The translations under genes and the position numbers were made by a program. A stretch of DNA of 64,000 nt, taken from positions 434,001-498,000 of the forward strand of contig NZ_JAGPYQ010000002.1 in assembly GCF_018070025.1 (NCBI RefSeq), read 5' to 3'. The DNA comes from Streptomyces liliiviolaceus (GTDB lineage Bacteria; Actinomycetota; Actinomycetes; Streptomycetales; Streptomycetaceae). Under the pieces are notes generated by a model. That model saw only the letters and a list, made by a program, of their open reading frames with translations. It did not search any database and was not told the DNA's origin. Positions 9,533-18,728 of the stretch are shown piece by piece; the first letter of the stretch is position 1; every line of letters begins with the position of its first letter.

Positions 9533-11332
9533 ATGCAGATTCAAGACCTTCCGTATCCCGACCCGGGTGTGCCGGACGCACGCTCGGGGCCCCGATTCCT
9601 GGTATGGCTCGGCCGGAATCAGCTCGGCGGACAGATGAAGGCCCTGGTCTGGGGGCTGCTGCACTTCCTGTCCGTGTCCGCACTGCCCTTCTGCGTCGGC
9701 TTCGCCGTCCAGTCCGTCGTGGACCGCTCCGGCGCGCGACTGGCCCTCGCGGGCGGGCTGCTCGCCCTGTGCGGTTTCGGTATCGCGCTGGGCGACACCA
9801 TGCTGCACCGGGCCGCGGTCACCAACTGGATCACCGCGGCCGCCCGCGTGCAGCAGCTGCTGGCCCGCAGGACCGCTCTGCTGGGCTCCGCGCTGACCCG
9901 CCGCGTCGCGGCCGGTGAGATCGTGGCGGTCTCCACGGGCGACGTCGAGAAGATCGGCTGGTTCGTGGAAGCCGTGTCCCGGTTCACCGCGGCCGCGGTG
10001 ACCGTCGTGCTCGTCTGTGTCGCCCTCGTCGTCTACCAGCCGGCACTCGGCGGTGTCGTCGCCGTGGGCCTGCCCGTCCTGGCGCTGTCGGTGCTGCCGC
10101 TGCTGCCCCGGGCCACCCGCCGCGCCGACTTCCAGCGCGAGAGGGCGGGACGCGCCACCGAGCTGGCCTCGGACACCGTCGCGGGCCTGCGCGTGCTGCG
10201 CGGGATCGGCGGCGAGGAACTGTTCCTCGACCGCTACCGCCGCGCCTCGCAGGAGGTCCGGCACGCCGCCGTGCGCAGCGCCCGCATGTGGGCGCTGATC
10301 CACGCGATCCAGGTCTTCCTCCCCGGTCTGCTGCTGATCGTCGTCGTCTGGCACGGCGTGAACCTGGCCCGCGAGGGCCGGATCACCGTCGGCGAGATGG
10401 TCACCGTCTACAGCGCGGTCATGATCCTCACCTATCCGCTGCGGCACTTCACCGAGATCGCGATGGCGTACTCCTTCTCCCGACCGTCCGCCAGGCGCGC
10501 GGCGCGGGTACTGTCCCTCGAACGGGCCACGGACGGCGAGGGATCGCGCGAGGCCGTCGTGCCGACCGGGGATCTGTACGACCCCGCGACCGGTCTACTC
10601 GCGCCCGAGGGACGGCTCACCGCCGTGGTGTGCGGCGACCCGGACGCCGCGGGCGAACTGGCCGAACGGCTCGGCGGCCATACGGCGGAGTCCTCGGAAC
10701 TGCCGTCCGCGCTGGTCGGAGGCGTGCCGCTCGACGAACTGCCCCTCCGCTCCGCCCGCAACGCCGTCCTCGTCCAGGACAAGGATCCGGTCCTGCTCTC
10801 CGGCACGCTGCGCGAACTGCTCGACGTGCCCTCGTCGGGAGACGTCAGTCCCGAGGAGGCGCTGACCGCGGCCCAGTGCGGCGACGTCCTGGACGCGCTC
10901 GCCCAGGGCTCGCTGGACGCCGACGACCCGATGGACGCCCGGATCACCGAACGCGGCCGGTCCCTGTCCGGCGGCCAGCGCCAGCGCCTCGCACTGGCCC
11001 GGTCGCTGGTCACGGCCCCGGGCGTACTGGTCCTGGACGAACCGACGTCCGCGGTCGACTCGCACACCGAGGCGCGGATCGCCGACGGGATCCGCGCCCT
11101 GCGGCAGGGACGCACGACGGTGGTCCTCACCTCGTCGCCGCTGCTGCTGGACCGGGCGGACCGGGTCGTGCTTGTCCACGAGGGCGAGGTGGCGGCGGTC
11201 GGCGTGCACCGCGAACTGCTGCACAGCGACGCGCGATACCGCGCCGTGGTGACCCGTGAGACCGACGACGAGGTCGCCGAACAGGAACTGAACCGGCTGC
11301 AGGAACTGGAAGAGATCGAGGAGACGGCATGA
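9533..11332 (+). CDS. ABC exporter half-transporter, Walker A-deficient partner
   Basis: 599 residues from ATG 9533. Six predicted membrane helices cover roughly residues 30-320, including [17 protein letters not shown]. The C-terminal ATPase domain has an intact signature ([15 protein letters not shown]) and Walker B ([13 protein letters not shown]), but no Walker A: the place of GxxGxGKST is taken by [12 protein letters not shown]. This partner cannot bind ATP canonically and must work with the next gene, which has the opposite defect. Stop and next start overlap as ATGA, so the two are translationally coupled. The substrate is unknown. Confidence 0.88.
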   Translation: MQIQDLPYPDPGVPDARSGPRFLVWLGRNQLGGQMKALVWGLLHFLSVSALPFCVGFAVQSVVDRSGARLALAGGLLALCGFGIALGDTMLHRAAVTNWITAAARVQQLLARRTALLGSALTRRVAAGEIVAVSTGDVEKIGWFVEAVSRFTAAAVTVVLVCVALVVYQPALGGVVAVGLPVLALSVLPLLPRATRRADFQRERAGRATELASDTVAGLRVLRGIGGEELFLDRYRRASQEVRHAAVRSARMWALIHAIQVFLPGLLLIVVVWHGVNLAREGRITVGEMVTVYSAVMILTYPLRHFTEIAMAYSFSRPSARRAARVLSLERATDGEGSREAVVPTGDLYDPATGLLAPEGRLTAVVCGDPDAAGELAERLGGHTAESSELPSALVGGVPLDELPLRSARNAVLVQDKDPVLLSGTLRELLDVPSSGDVSPEEALTAAQCGDVLDALAQGSLDADDPMDARITERGRSLSGGQRQRLALARSLVTAPGVLVLDEPTSAVDSHTEARIADGIRALRQGRTTVVLTSSPLLLDRADRVVLVHEGEVAAVGVHRELLHSDARYRAVVTRETDDEVAEQELNRLQELEEIEETA

Positions 11333-13119
11333 TCGGCGTGGCGCCACCGGCCTACGATCCGGCGGCCCCGACGACCGCAGAGACCCTGCCCGTCGGCGCC
11401 ACCGCGACCGTACGCGCCTACGTGGCCGAACTGTTCCGGCGGCATCGCCGGACCTTCCTGGTGCTCGTCACCGTCAACACGGTCGCCGTCGTCTCCTCGA
11501 TGGTGGGCCCCTATCTGCTGGGCTCCCTGGTCCAGCACGTCTCCGAGGGCACGACCGCCGCGCGCGAACTGCACCTGGAGCGCACCGCCGCCCTGTTCGC
11601 CCTCGCCCTGGTCGTCCAGGCCGTGTTCGTGCACCAGGTGCAACTGCGCGGGGCCATGCTCGGCGAGCGGATGCTGGCCGACCTGCGCGAGGACTTCCTC
11701 GTACGGGCCGTGGGGCTGCCGCCCGGCGTCCTGGAGCGGGCCGGTACGGGCGATCTGCTCTCCCGGATCACCACGGACATCGACCGGCTGGCCAACGCCA
11801 TGCGCGAGGCCGTGCCCCAGCTGGCCATCGCCGTGGTGTGGGTGGTGCTGCTGCTGGGCGGGCTGGTCGTGACCGCGCCGCCGCTCGCGCCCGCCGTACT
11901 GGTCGCCGTCCCGATCCTGCTGATCGGCTGCCGCTGGTACTTCAAGCGCGCCGCGTCCGGCTACCGCTCCGAGGCCGCCGGTTACGCGGCCGTGGCCGCC
12001 GTGCTCGCCGAGACCGTGGACGCCGGCCGCACCGTCGAGGCGCACCGCCTCGGCGAGCGCCGCATCGATCTGTCGGACCGGCGGGTCAGGGAGTGGACCG
12101 CCTGGGAGCGGTACACCCTCTGGCTGCGGTCGGTGCTCTTCCCGGTCGTCAACGTCACCCACACCACGGTCCTCGGCTCGGTCCTCATGATCGGCGGATA
12201 CTTCGTCCTCCAGGGCTGGATCGACGTGGGCCAGCTGACGACGGGCGCCCTGATCGCGCAGATGCTCGTCGACCCGGTGGGCCTGATCCTGCGCTGGTAC
12301 GACGAGCTGCAGGTGGCCCATGTGTCGCTGGCACGGCTGGTGGGCGTCCGCGAGATCGAGCCGGACGCGGGTGACGGTGCGCTGGCCCCCGACGGGCGTG
12401 ACGTGCACGCCGACGAGGTGCACTTCGGCTACCGGGCGGGTGTCGACGTGCTGCGCAAGGTCTCCCTGGAGGTCGCGCCCGGCACCCGGCTGGCCCTGGT
12501 CGGTCCGTCCGGCGCGGGCAAGTCCACCCTGGGCAGGCTGCTCGCCGGGATCTACGCGCCCCGCACGGGCCAGGTCACCCTGGGCGGCGCCGAACTGTCC
12601 CGGATGTCCGCGGAACGGGTCCGCTCCCACGTGGCCCTGGTCAACCAGGAGCACCACGTGTTCGTGGGCGCCCTGCGCGACAACCTGCTCCTCGCCCGCA
12701 CGGGCGCCGACGACGCCGAGCTGTGGGCCGCCCTCGGCGCGGTCGACGCCGGCGGGTGGGCGCGGGCGCTGGACGACGGTCTCGACACCGAGGTCGGCTC
12801 GGGCGGTGTCGCGCTCACACCCGCCCAGGCCCAGCAGATCGCGCTCGCCCGCCTGGTGCTCGCGGACCCGCACACACTGGTCCTCGACGAGGCCACCTCG
12901 CTCCTCGACCCGCGGGCGGCCAGGCACCTGGAGCGCTCCCTGGCCCGGGTCCTCGACGGCCGCACCGTGGTCGCCATCGCCCACCGGCTGCACACGGCCC
13001 ACGACGCGGACGTCATCGCCGTCGTCGAGAACGGCCGCATCAGCGAACTCGGCAGCCACGACCAGCTGGTCGCCGCGAACGGCGCGTACGCGGCGCTGTG
13101 GCGGTCCTGGCACGGGTGA
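11329..13119 (+). CDS. ABC exporter half-transporter, signature-deficient partner
   Basis: 596 residues, overlapping the previous gene by 4 nt. Membrane domain in about residues 40-330. The ATPase domain has a perfect Walker A (GPSGAGKST) and Walker B ([11 protein letters not shown]) with switch His (AIAHRLHTA), but the ABC signature is [13 protein letters not shown] instead of LSGGQ. With the upstream partner it would form one complete ATP site (this Walker A plus the partner's LSGGQ) and one dead site. This is the known asymmetric heterodimer design of some bacterial exporters, here in an extreme form. Confidence 0.9.
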   Translation: MIGVAPPAYDPAAPTTAETLPVGATATVRAYVAELFRRHRRTFLVLVTVNTVAVVSSMVGPYLLGSLVQHVSEGTTAARELHLERTAALFALALVVQAVFVHQVQLRGAMLGERMLADLREDFLVRAVGLPPGVLERAGTGDLLSRITTDIDRLANAMREAVPQLAIAVVWVVLLLGGLVVTAPPLAPAVLVAVPILLIGCRWYFKRAASGYRSEAAGYAAVAAVLAETVDAGRTVEAHRLGERRIDLSDRRVREWTAWERYTLWLRSVLFPVVNVTHTTVLGSVLMIGGYFVLQGWIDVGQLTTGALIAQMLVDPVGLILRWYDELQVAHVSLARLVGVREIEPDAGDGALAPDGRDVHADEVHFGYRAGVDVLRKVSLEVAPGTRLALVGPSGAGKSTLGRLLAGIYAPRTGQVTLGGAELSRMSAERVRSHVALVNQEHHVFVGALRDNLLLARTGADDAELWAALGAVDAGGWARALDDGLDTEVGSGGVALTPAQAQQIALARLVLADPHTLVLDEATSLLDPRAARHLERSLARVLDGRTVVAIAHRLHTAHDADVIAVVENGRISELGSHDQLVAANGAYAALWRSWHG

Positions 13120-13457
13120 ACGGGGACGTGGGCGGGCCGGCCTGGGGACGCTCCGCCCGCAGGGCTCGGGCGCCGCGGGAGGTCCGCTCGTGACCGGGCC
13201 GGTCCGTCGTGGCGCCACGCCCGGCGGCCGGCCCTCCGCCGCGCCCGCCTGGGCGGGCCGACGCGCCCGGCCGGGCTCCGTGACGTTGCGCGGTGTCGCA
13301 GGTGGGTGGAAGTGTGGAGGTCGGCACCGGCTCGGGGAGCGCCCGGGAACCGCCCGGTTCCACGTGTTCCGTACGGGCGAGGCCTGGGCCGAGCGGTCCG
13401 CGTACCCGCCGCCGAACGCGGTGACAGCAGGCCGGCCCGCACCACCTGGAGGTACCC
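13120..13457. other. 338-bp gene-free gap after the ABC exporter pair
   Basis: Extremely GC-rich sequence with no convincing gene. GCCCGC/GCGGGC arms around CTGG at 13243-13258 can form a small hairpin, a plausible terminator for the exporter operon. The promoter of the DUF5709 gene should lie in the last ~100 bases, and GGAGG sits just before its GTG start. Nothing else is recognisable. Confidence 0.5.
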
Positions 13458-13928
13458 GTGGACAGCGCCGACGGTTGGGGAGACGATGTCTACCAGCCCG
13501 ACGGATCCGAGGTTCAGGACGACGCCGGACTGCTCGACGCCGAGGACACCCTCGAAACCGACGGTGTGAGCGACCCTCTGGATCGCGGCTGGTCGCCTCC
13601 GGAACGCCCCTGGGCGGTGGAACGCAAAGACGTGACAGCGGCCGAGCGCCATCGCGGCGAAACCCTCGACGAACGTCTCGCCGAAGAACTCCCGGACATC
13701 GCGGCACCCGACGGCGACGGCATCGGAGACTGCTCCGACTCGGACGGCGAACCCCTGGACAACGAAGTGGGCACCCTCCGCTCCGGACGTCTCGTGGCCC
13801 CCGGAGAAGGAGCGCACGAGGACGGGGAGAGCGGGCTGATCGCCACCGACGTGGGCATCGACGGAGCCGCTGCCTCGGCGGAGGAGGCCGCCATGCACAT
13901 CGTCGACGAGGACTCCCTGTCCGGCTGA
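13458..13928 (+). CDS. DUF5709-type acidic conserved protein
   Basis: 156 residues, GTG start with GGAGG seven bases upstream. Very acidic and hydrophilic, no signal or membrane segment. The N-terminal block ([39 protein letters not shown]) matches the DUF5709 pattern known from actinomycetes; the second half (HIVDEDSL) is loosely repetitive and probably disordered. No biochemical role is established for the family. It lies 55 nt before the alternative L31 gene on the same strand and may be co-transcribed. Confidence 0.75.
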   Translation: MDSADGWGDDVYQPDGSEVQDDAGLLDAEDTLETDGVSDPLDRGWSPPERPWAVERKDVTAAERHRGETLDERLAEELPDIAAPDGDGIGDCSDSDGEPLDNEVGTLRSGRLVAPGEGAHEDGESGLIATDVGIDGAAASAEEAAMHIVDEDSLSG

Positions 13929-13983
13929 CCGCGTCTCCCCCGCTGCCCTGTCCGCGCACCCCTCCCCCACGCAAGGAGCAGTC

Positions 13984-14265
13984 ATGCAGCAGGACAAGCA
14001 CCCCGACTACCACTCCGTCGTCTTCCGTGACCGGGCCGCCGGGTACGCCTTCCTGACCCGGTCCACCGCCGCCAGCGACCAGACGATCGAGTGGGACGAC
14101 GGCCGGACGTACCCCGTCGTGGATGTGGAGATCTCCTCGGAGAGCCACCCCTTCTACACGGGGACGGCCAGGACCGTGGACACCGAGGGACGGGTCGCCC
14201 GCTTCGAGAAGCGGTACGGCGGCGGAGGCCAGGACAAGGCGTCGGGCGAGGGCGAGGCGTCCTGA
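13984..14265 (+). CDS. rpmE2: 50S ribosomal protein L31 type B (zinc-independent paralogue)
   Basis: 93 residues with the L31 type B pattern: [53 protein letters not shown] and RFEKRYG. The CxxC zinc motif of normal L31 is absent: this is the 'C-minus' form that replaces zinc-binding L31 under zinc starvation. In other Streptomyces such genes are repressed by Zur. I looked for a Zur-like AT-rich palindrome in the 55 nt upstream and saw none, so control may act before the DUF5709 gene or be different. A purine-rich AAGGAG site lies five bases before the ATG. Confidence 0.93.
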   Translation: MQQDKHPDYHSVVFRDRAAGYAFLTRSTAASDQTIEWDDGRTYPVVDVEISSESHPFYTGTARTVDTEGRVARFEKRYGGGGQDKASGEGEAS

Positions 14266-14366
14266 CCCGGCCGGAACGGGTGCCTCCCGGCAGTGGGTGA
14301 CGGCCGTCCCCTGTCCGCCGGTCGCGCCACCCGTCCCGGTGGCGCGGCCACTCGGACGTGGCGCCG

Positions 14367-15161
14367 TCAGATGAAGTTGAGTGCCGCCGCGGCGCCCACT
14401 CCGCCCAGCAGCATGAATGCCGGCATCAGCACCTTCAGCTCCACCCAGCTGCCTGCCCGGAACCGCATCGCCTTGGGCGGCCCGATCGGGTACCAGCGCT
14501 TGCGGCCGACCGGGATCGGCCACAGGATCGGGCAGCCCGACACCGTCAGCGCGTCCCCGATGTCGTGCACCAGCGCACCGAGGATGATCGGCAGCCCGAG
14601 CCACAGGTACTCCTGGCCCGGCGCGGTGAAGAGCCAGTCGGCTCCGTTGCCCGGCTTGTCCAGCACTCCCGCGATGATCCACGCACTCGTCGCGGCCAGC
14701 AGCCAGACCAGGACGTCGGCGCTGGAACCACGCGTCGCCCGCCAGAGCAGCCCTTCGATGGCGAGCACCATGTGCACGAACAGAAGTCCCAGAACCGCCC
14801 AGCGGCCTCCCGTGATCGCGGCGACCGAGGCTCCGGCGCCGATCAGCACGGCCCACAGCCAGGTGTGCGTCAGTGTCCGGTGCCCACCCGAACGCCGCGG
14901 GTCGCCGGGCTTCCGCGTCCCCTTGTAGACGGCGTACGAGAGCTTGTCGACGATCTCGCACAGGCCCCGTGACACCGGTCCGAAGGCCCGCGAGATGGTG
15001 GCGGCCTTGTGGTCCAGATCCGGGGCGAGGGCGGCGCCCGCGCAGATCAGCGCCCCGGTCAGGAGCACCGGCCACGGCATCGTGTGGCCGGAGGCCGCCG
15101 CCGCCGCTCCGACGCCCAGCCAGGCCGCCGCCCCGGACAGTGAGTGTGCTGGTCCCATCAT
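14367..15161 (-). CDS. membrane-bound metal-dependent hydrolase family protein (DUF457/YdjM-like)
   Basis: 264 residues from ATG 15161 (MMGPAHSLSGAAAWL); another ATG lies six codons upstream. Several hydrophobic segments make this a polytopic membrane protein. The early GPAHSLSG, APDLDHKAAT, RRSGGHRTLTHT and ALVHDIGDALT blocks carry the His/Asp residues expected for the metal site of this family. The role in Streptomyces is unknown; the E. coli relative YdjM is SOS-regulated. Divergent from the DUF3516 helicase with about 145 nt between them. Confidence 0.8.
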   Translation of the reverse strand: MMGPAHSLSGAAAWLGVGAAAAASGHTMPWPVLLTGALICAGAALAPDLDHKAATISRAFGPVSRGLCEIVDKLSYAVYKGTRKPGDPRRSGGHRTLTHTWLWAVLIGAGASVAAITGGRWAVLGLLFVHMVLAIEGLLWRATRGSSADVLVWLLAATSAWIIAGVLDKPGNGADWLFTAPGQEYLWLGLPIILGALVHDIGDALTVSGCPILWPIPVGRKRWYPIGPPKAMRFRAGSWVELKVLMPAFMLLGGVGAAAALNFI

Positions 15162-15306
15162 GGCCGTGCCCCGCCCCATTCCTCTTGTACTGACTGCCAG
15201 TTGTCCTGGTGAGCTGACACCTGGTCGGCGACACAGCGTAGCGTTCGTGATCTTCGGCCTCGCATCCGATTCCCTCATCGGGTGGGATGACAGGCAAGAT
15301 GGGTGT

Positions 15307-17820
15307 GTGACCCTTATCGATCAGCTGCCGCAGACCGCAGATCCCGACGCCCTCTACGAAGCCTTCGAGTCGTGGGCCGGGGAACGCGGTCTCACGCTCT
15401 ATCCCCACCAGGAGGAGGCGCTGATCGAGGTGGTCTCGGGTGCGAACGTGATCGTGTCGACCCCCACCGGGTCCGGCAAGAGCATGATCGCCGCGGGTGC
15501 GCACTTCGCGGCTCTCGCCCGGGACGAGGTCACCTTCTACACCGCGCCGATCAAGGCGCTCGTCTCGGAGAAGTTCTTCGAGCTGTGCAAGATGTTCGGC
15601 ACCGAGAACGTCGGCATGCTGACCGGCGACGCGTCCGTGAACGCGGACGCCCCGGTCATCTGCTGCACCGCCGAGGTCCTTGCCTCGATCGCGCTGCGCG
15701 ACGGCAAACAGGCCGACGTCGGCCAGGTCGTGATGGACGAGTTCCACTTCTACGCCGAGGGCGACCGCGGCTGGGCCTGGCAGATCCCGATCCTCGAACT
15801 GCCGCAGGCCCAGTTCATCCTGATGTCGGCGACGCTCGGCGACGTCTCCATGTTCGAGGAGGACCTGACCCGGCGGACCGGCCGTCCCACTTCGGTGGTC
15901 CGCTCGGCGACCCGCCCCGTCCCTCTCTCCTACGAGTACAAGCTGACTCCGCTCACCGAGACGCTCACCGAACTCCTGGAGACGAGGCAGGCGCCCGTCT
16001 ACATCGTGCACTTCACCCAGGCGCAGGCCGTGGAGCGGGCGCAGGCTCTGATGAGCATCAACATGTGCACGCGCGAGGAGAAGGACCAGATCGCCGCGCT
16101 GATCGGCAACTTCCGCTTCACCACCAAGTTCGGCCGCAACCTCTCCCGCTACGTACGGCACGGCATCGGTGTGCATCACGCCGGCATGCTGCCCAAGTAC
16201 CGCCGCCTGGTCGAGAAGCTGGCGCAGGCCGGACTGCTGAAGGTCATCTGCGGCACGGACACCCTCGGTGTCGGCGTCAACGTGCCCATCCGCACCGTGC
16301 TGTTCACCGCTCTGGCGAAGTACGACGGCACGCGTGTGCGGACCCTGCGCGCGCGGGAGTTCCACCAGATCGCCGGCCGGGCGGGCCGGGCCGGCTTCGA
16401 CACGGCGGGCTTCGTCGTGGCGCAGGCCCCCGAGCACGTCGTGGAGAACGAGAAGGCCCTTGCCAAGGCCGGCGACGACCCGAAGAAGCGTCGCAAGGTG
16501 GTGCGCAAGAAGGCCCCGGAAGGCTTTGTGGGCTGGACGGAGGGCACGTTCGAGAAGCTGATCTCGTCCGATCCTGAGCCGCTGACCTCGCGTTTCCGAG
16601 TCACTCACACGATGCTTCTTTCTGTGATCGCGCGGCCCGGCAACGCCTTCGCCGCGATGCGTCATCTGCTGGAGGACAACCACGAGCCGCGCAAGCAGCA
16701 ACTGCGGCACATCAGGCGGGCGATCGCCATCTACCGCTCCCTCCTCGACGGCGGAGTCGTGGAGAAACTCGACACACCGGACGCGGAAGGGCGCATCGTG
16801 CGCCTCACCGTCGACCTGCAGCAGAACTTCGCTCTCAACCAGCCGCTGTCGACCTTCGCTCTCGCCGCGTTCGACCTCCTGGACCAGGAATCTCCCTCCT
16901 ACGCCCTGGACATGGTGTCCGTCGTGGAGTCCACGCTGGACGACCCGCGGCAGATCCTCGCCGCCCAGCAGAACAAGGCCCGCGGTGAGGCCGTGGGGGC
17001 GATGAAGGCGGACGGCGTCGAGTACGAGGAGCGCATGGAGCGGCTCCAGGACGTGTCGTACCCCAAGCCGCTGGAAGAGCTGCTCTTCCATGCGTACGAC
17101 ACCTACCGCAAGAGCCACCCGTGGGTGGGTGACCATCCGCTCTCCCCGAAGTCCGTCATCCGGGACATGTACGAACGGGCCATGACCTTCACCGAGTTCG
17201 TGTCCCACTACGAACTCGCCCGCACCGAGGGCATCGTGCTCCGCTACCTGGCGAGCGCCTACAAGGCCCTTGACCACACCGTCCCGGACGACCTGAAGTC
17301 GGAGGACCTGGAAGACCTGATCGCCTGGCTCGGCGAGATGGTGCGTCAGGTCGACTCCAGCCTCCTCGACGAGTGGGAACAGCTCGCCAACCCCGAGGTG
17401 ATGACGGCCGAGGAGGCCCAGGAGAAGGCCGACCAGGTCAAGCCGGTCACGGCCAACGGGCGTGCCTTCCGGGTCCTCGTCCGCAACGCCATGTTCCGGC
17501 GTGTCGAACTCGCCGCCCTCGACAACGTCGCCGAACTCGGAGAGCTCGACTCCGAGGCGGGCTGGGACGCCGATGCCTGGGGCGAGGCCATGGACGACTA
17601 CTGGGACGAGTACGACGACCTCGGCACCGGCCCCGACGCCCGAGGTCCCAAGCTCCTGCTCATCGACGAGCAGCCGGAGAACGGTCTGTGGCGGGTCCGG
17701 CAGACGTTCGCCGACCCGAACGGCGACCACGACTGGGGTATCAGCGCGGAGATCGACCTCGTGGCCTCCGATGCCGAGGGACGTGCCATCGTCAAGGTCA
17801 CCGCCGTCGGCCAGCTGTGA
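15307..17820 (+). CDS. DEAD/DEAH-box RNA helicase with DUF3516 (Ski2-like)
   Basis: 837 residues from GTG 15307. The two RecA-like domains carry Walker A (TPTGSGKS), a DEFH box (VVMDEFHFYAEG), the SAT motif (LMSATLGD) and motif VI-like QIAGRAGRAG. The second half is the DUF3516 region typical of actinobacterial Ski2-like helicases, ending in a long acidic tail. A basic patch (DDPKKRRKVVRKKAPEGF) sits between the parts. Probably an ATP-dependent RNA helicase in RNA processing or ribosome work; the exact role is unknown. Followed after 19 nt by tesB on the same strand. Confidence 0.9.
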   Translation: MTLIDQLPQTADPDALYEAFESWAGERGLTLYPHQEEALIEVVSGANVIVSTPTGSGKSMIAAGAHFAALARDEVTFYTAPIKALVSEKFFELCKMFGTENVGMLTGDASVNADAPVICCTAEVLASIALRDGKQADVGQVVMDEFHFYAEGDRGWAWQIPILELPQAQFILMSATLGDVSMFEEDLTRRTGRPTSVVRSATRPVPLSYEYKLTPLTETLTELLETRQAPVYIVHFTQAQAVERAQALMSINMCTREEKDQIAALIGNFRFTTKFGRNLSRYVRHGIGVHHAGMLPKYRRLVEKLAQAGLLKVICGTDTLGVGVNVPIRTVLFTALAKYDGTRVRTLRAREFHQIAGRAGRAGFDTAGFVVAQAPEHVVENEKALAKAGDDPKKRRKVVRKKAPEGFVGWTEGTFEKLISSDPEPLTSRFRVTHTMLLSVIARPGNAFAAMRHLLEDNHEPRKQQLRHIRRAIAIYRSLLDGGVVEKLDTPDAEGRIVRLTVDLQQNFALNQPLSTFALAAFDLLDQESPSYALDMVSVVESTLDDPRQILAAQQNKARGEAVGAMKADGVEYEERMERLQDVSYPKPLEELLFHAYDTYRKSHPWVGDHPLSPKSVIRDMYERAMTFTEFVSHYELARTEGIVLRYLASAYKALDHTVPDDLKSEDLEDLIAWLGEMVRQVDSSLLDEWEQLANPEVMTAEEAQEKADQVKPVTANGRAFRVLVRNAMFRRVELAALDNVAELGELDSEAGWDADAWGEAMDDYWDEYDDLGTGPDARGPKLLLIDEQPENGLWRVRQTFADPNGDHDWGISAEIDLVASDAEGRAIVKVTAVGQL

Positions 17821-17839
17821 GCACAGGAGAACGCGACAC

Positions 17840-18712
17840 ATGACGAACCCAGCGGAACGGCTCGTCGATCTGCTCGACCTGGAGCAGATCGAGGTCAACA
17901 TCTTCCGTGGCCCCAGCCCGCAGGAATCCCTGCAGCGGGTCTTCGGCGGACAGGTCGCGGGCCAGGCCCTCGTCGCCGCCGGCCGCACCACGGACCCGGA
18001 ACGGCCCGTGCACTCCCTGCACGCGTACTTCCTGCGTCCGGGCCGGCCGGGCGTGCCCATCGTGTACCAGGTCGAACGGGTGCGGGACGGGCGGTCGTTC
18101 ACCACGCGCCGCGTCACCGCCGTGCAGCAGGGCCGCACGATCTTCAATCTGACCGCCTCCTTTCACAAGCCTGAGGAAGGGAGCTTCGAGCACCAGCTGC
18201 CGCCGACCCGTGAGGTCCCGGACCCCGAGTCGCTCCCGAGCGTCACTCAGGAGATCAAGGAACATCTGGGCGCGCTCCCCGAGACGCTGGAGCGCATGGC
18301 CCGGCGCCAGCCCTTCGACATCCGCTACGCGGACCGGCTGCGCTGGACACCGGAGGAGATCGAGAACGCCGAGCCGCGCAGCGCCGTATGGATGCGCGCC
18401 GTCGGACCCCTGGGCGACGACCCGCTGGTCCACACCTGCGCGCTCACCTATGCGAGCGACATGACCCTCCTGGACGCCGTCCGTATCCCGGTGGAACCCC
18501 TGTGGGGCCGGCGCGGTTTCGACATGGCCTCCCTGGACCACGCCATGTGGTTCCACCGGCCGTTCCGCGCCGACGAGTGGTTCCTGTACGACCAGGAGTC
18601 GCCGATCGCGACGGGTGGCCGAGGGCTGGCCCGGGGGCGTATCTACGACCAGGAGGGACGCCTGCTCGTCTCCGTCGTCCAGGAAGGGCTGTTCCGCAAG
18701 CTGGAGGACTGA
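17840..18712 (+). CDS. tesB: acyl-CoA thioesterase II
   Basis: 290 residues with the double-hotdog TesB fold: RVFGGQVAGQAL, SLHAYFLRPGRP and RRVTAVQQG in the first half; SLDHAMWFHRPFRADEWFLYDQESPIATGGRGLARGR and VSVVQEGLFR in the second. The Asp, Ser/Thr and Gln of the TesB catalytic site fit SLDHAMW, YDQESP and VVQEGL. It hydrolyses acyl-CoA to fatty acid and CoA in the cytosol. GGAG precedes the ATG, and the 19-nt gap suggests co-transcription with the helicase. Convergent with the next gene, with 16 nt between the stops. Confidence 0.93.
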   Translation: MTNPAERLVDLLDLEQIEVNIFRGPSPQESLQRVFGGQVAGQALVAAGRTTDPERPVHSLHAYFLRPGRPGVPIVYQVERVRDGRSFTTRRVTAVQQGRTIFNLTASFHKPEEGSFEHQLPPTREVPDPESLPSVTQEIKEHLGALPETLERMARRQPFDIRYADRLRWTPEEIENAEPRSAVWMRAVGPLGDDPLVHTCALTYASDMTLLDAVRIPVEPLWGRRGFDMASLDHAMWFHRPFRADEWFLYDQESPIATGGRGLARGRIYDQEGRLLVSVVQEGLFRKLED

Positions 18713-18728
18713 GCGGGCACCGGCCGGG

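Noticed and set aside
6769..9534. A 921-residue frame joining PNGase and upstream sequence.
   Set aside because: The part above 8520 is the L,D-transpeptidase gene read in the wrong frame. The signal peptide at 8520 marks the real start.
13929..13983. Zur box upstream of the alternative L31 gene.
   Set aside because: No AT-rich palindrome of the Zur type is present in the gap.
10432..18147. A 2571-codon stop-free frame on the minus strand.
   Set aside because: It lies antisense to at least seven well-supported genes, has no ribosome site, and its composition is the mirror of GC-rich codon use on the other strand. Such frames are an artefact of >70% GC.
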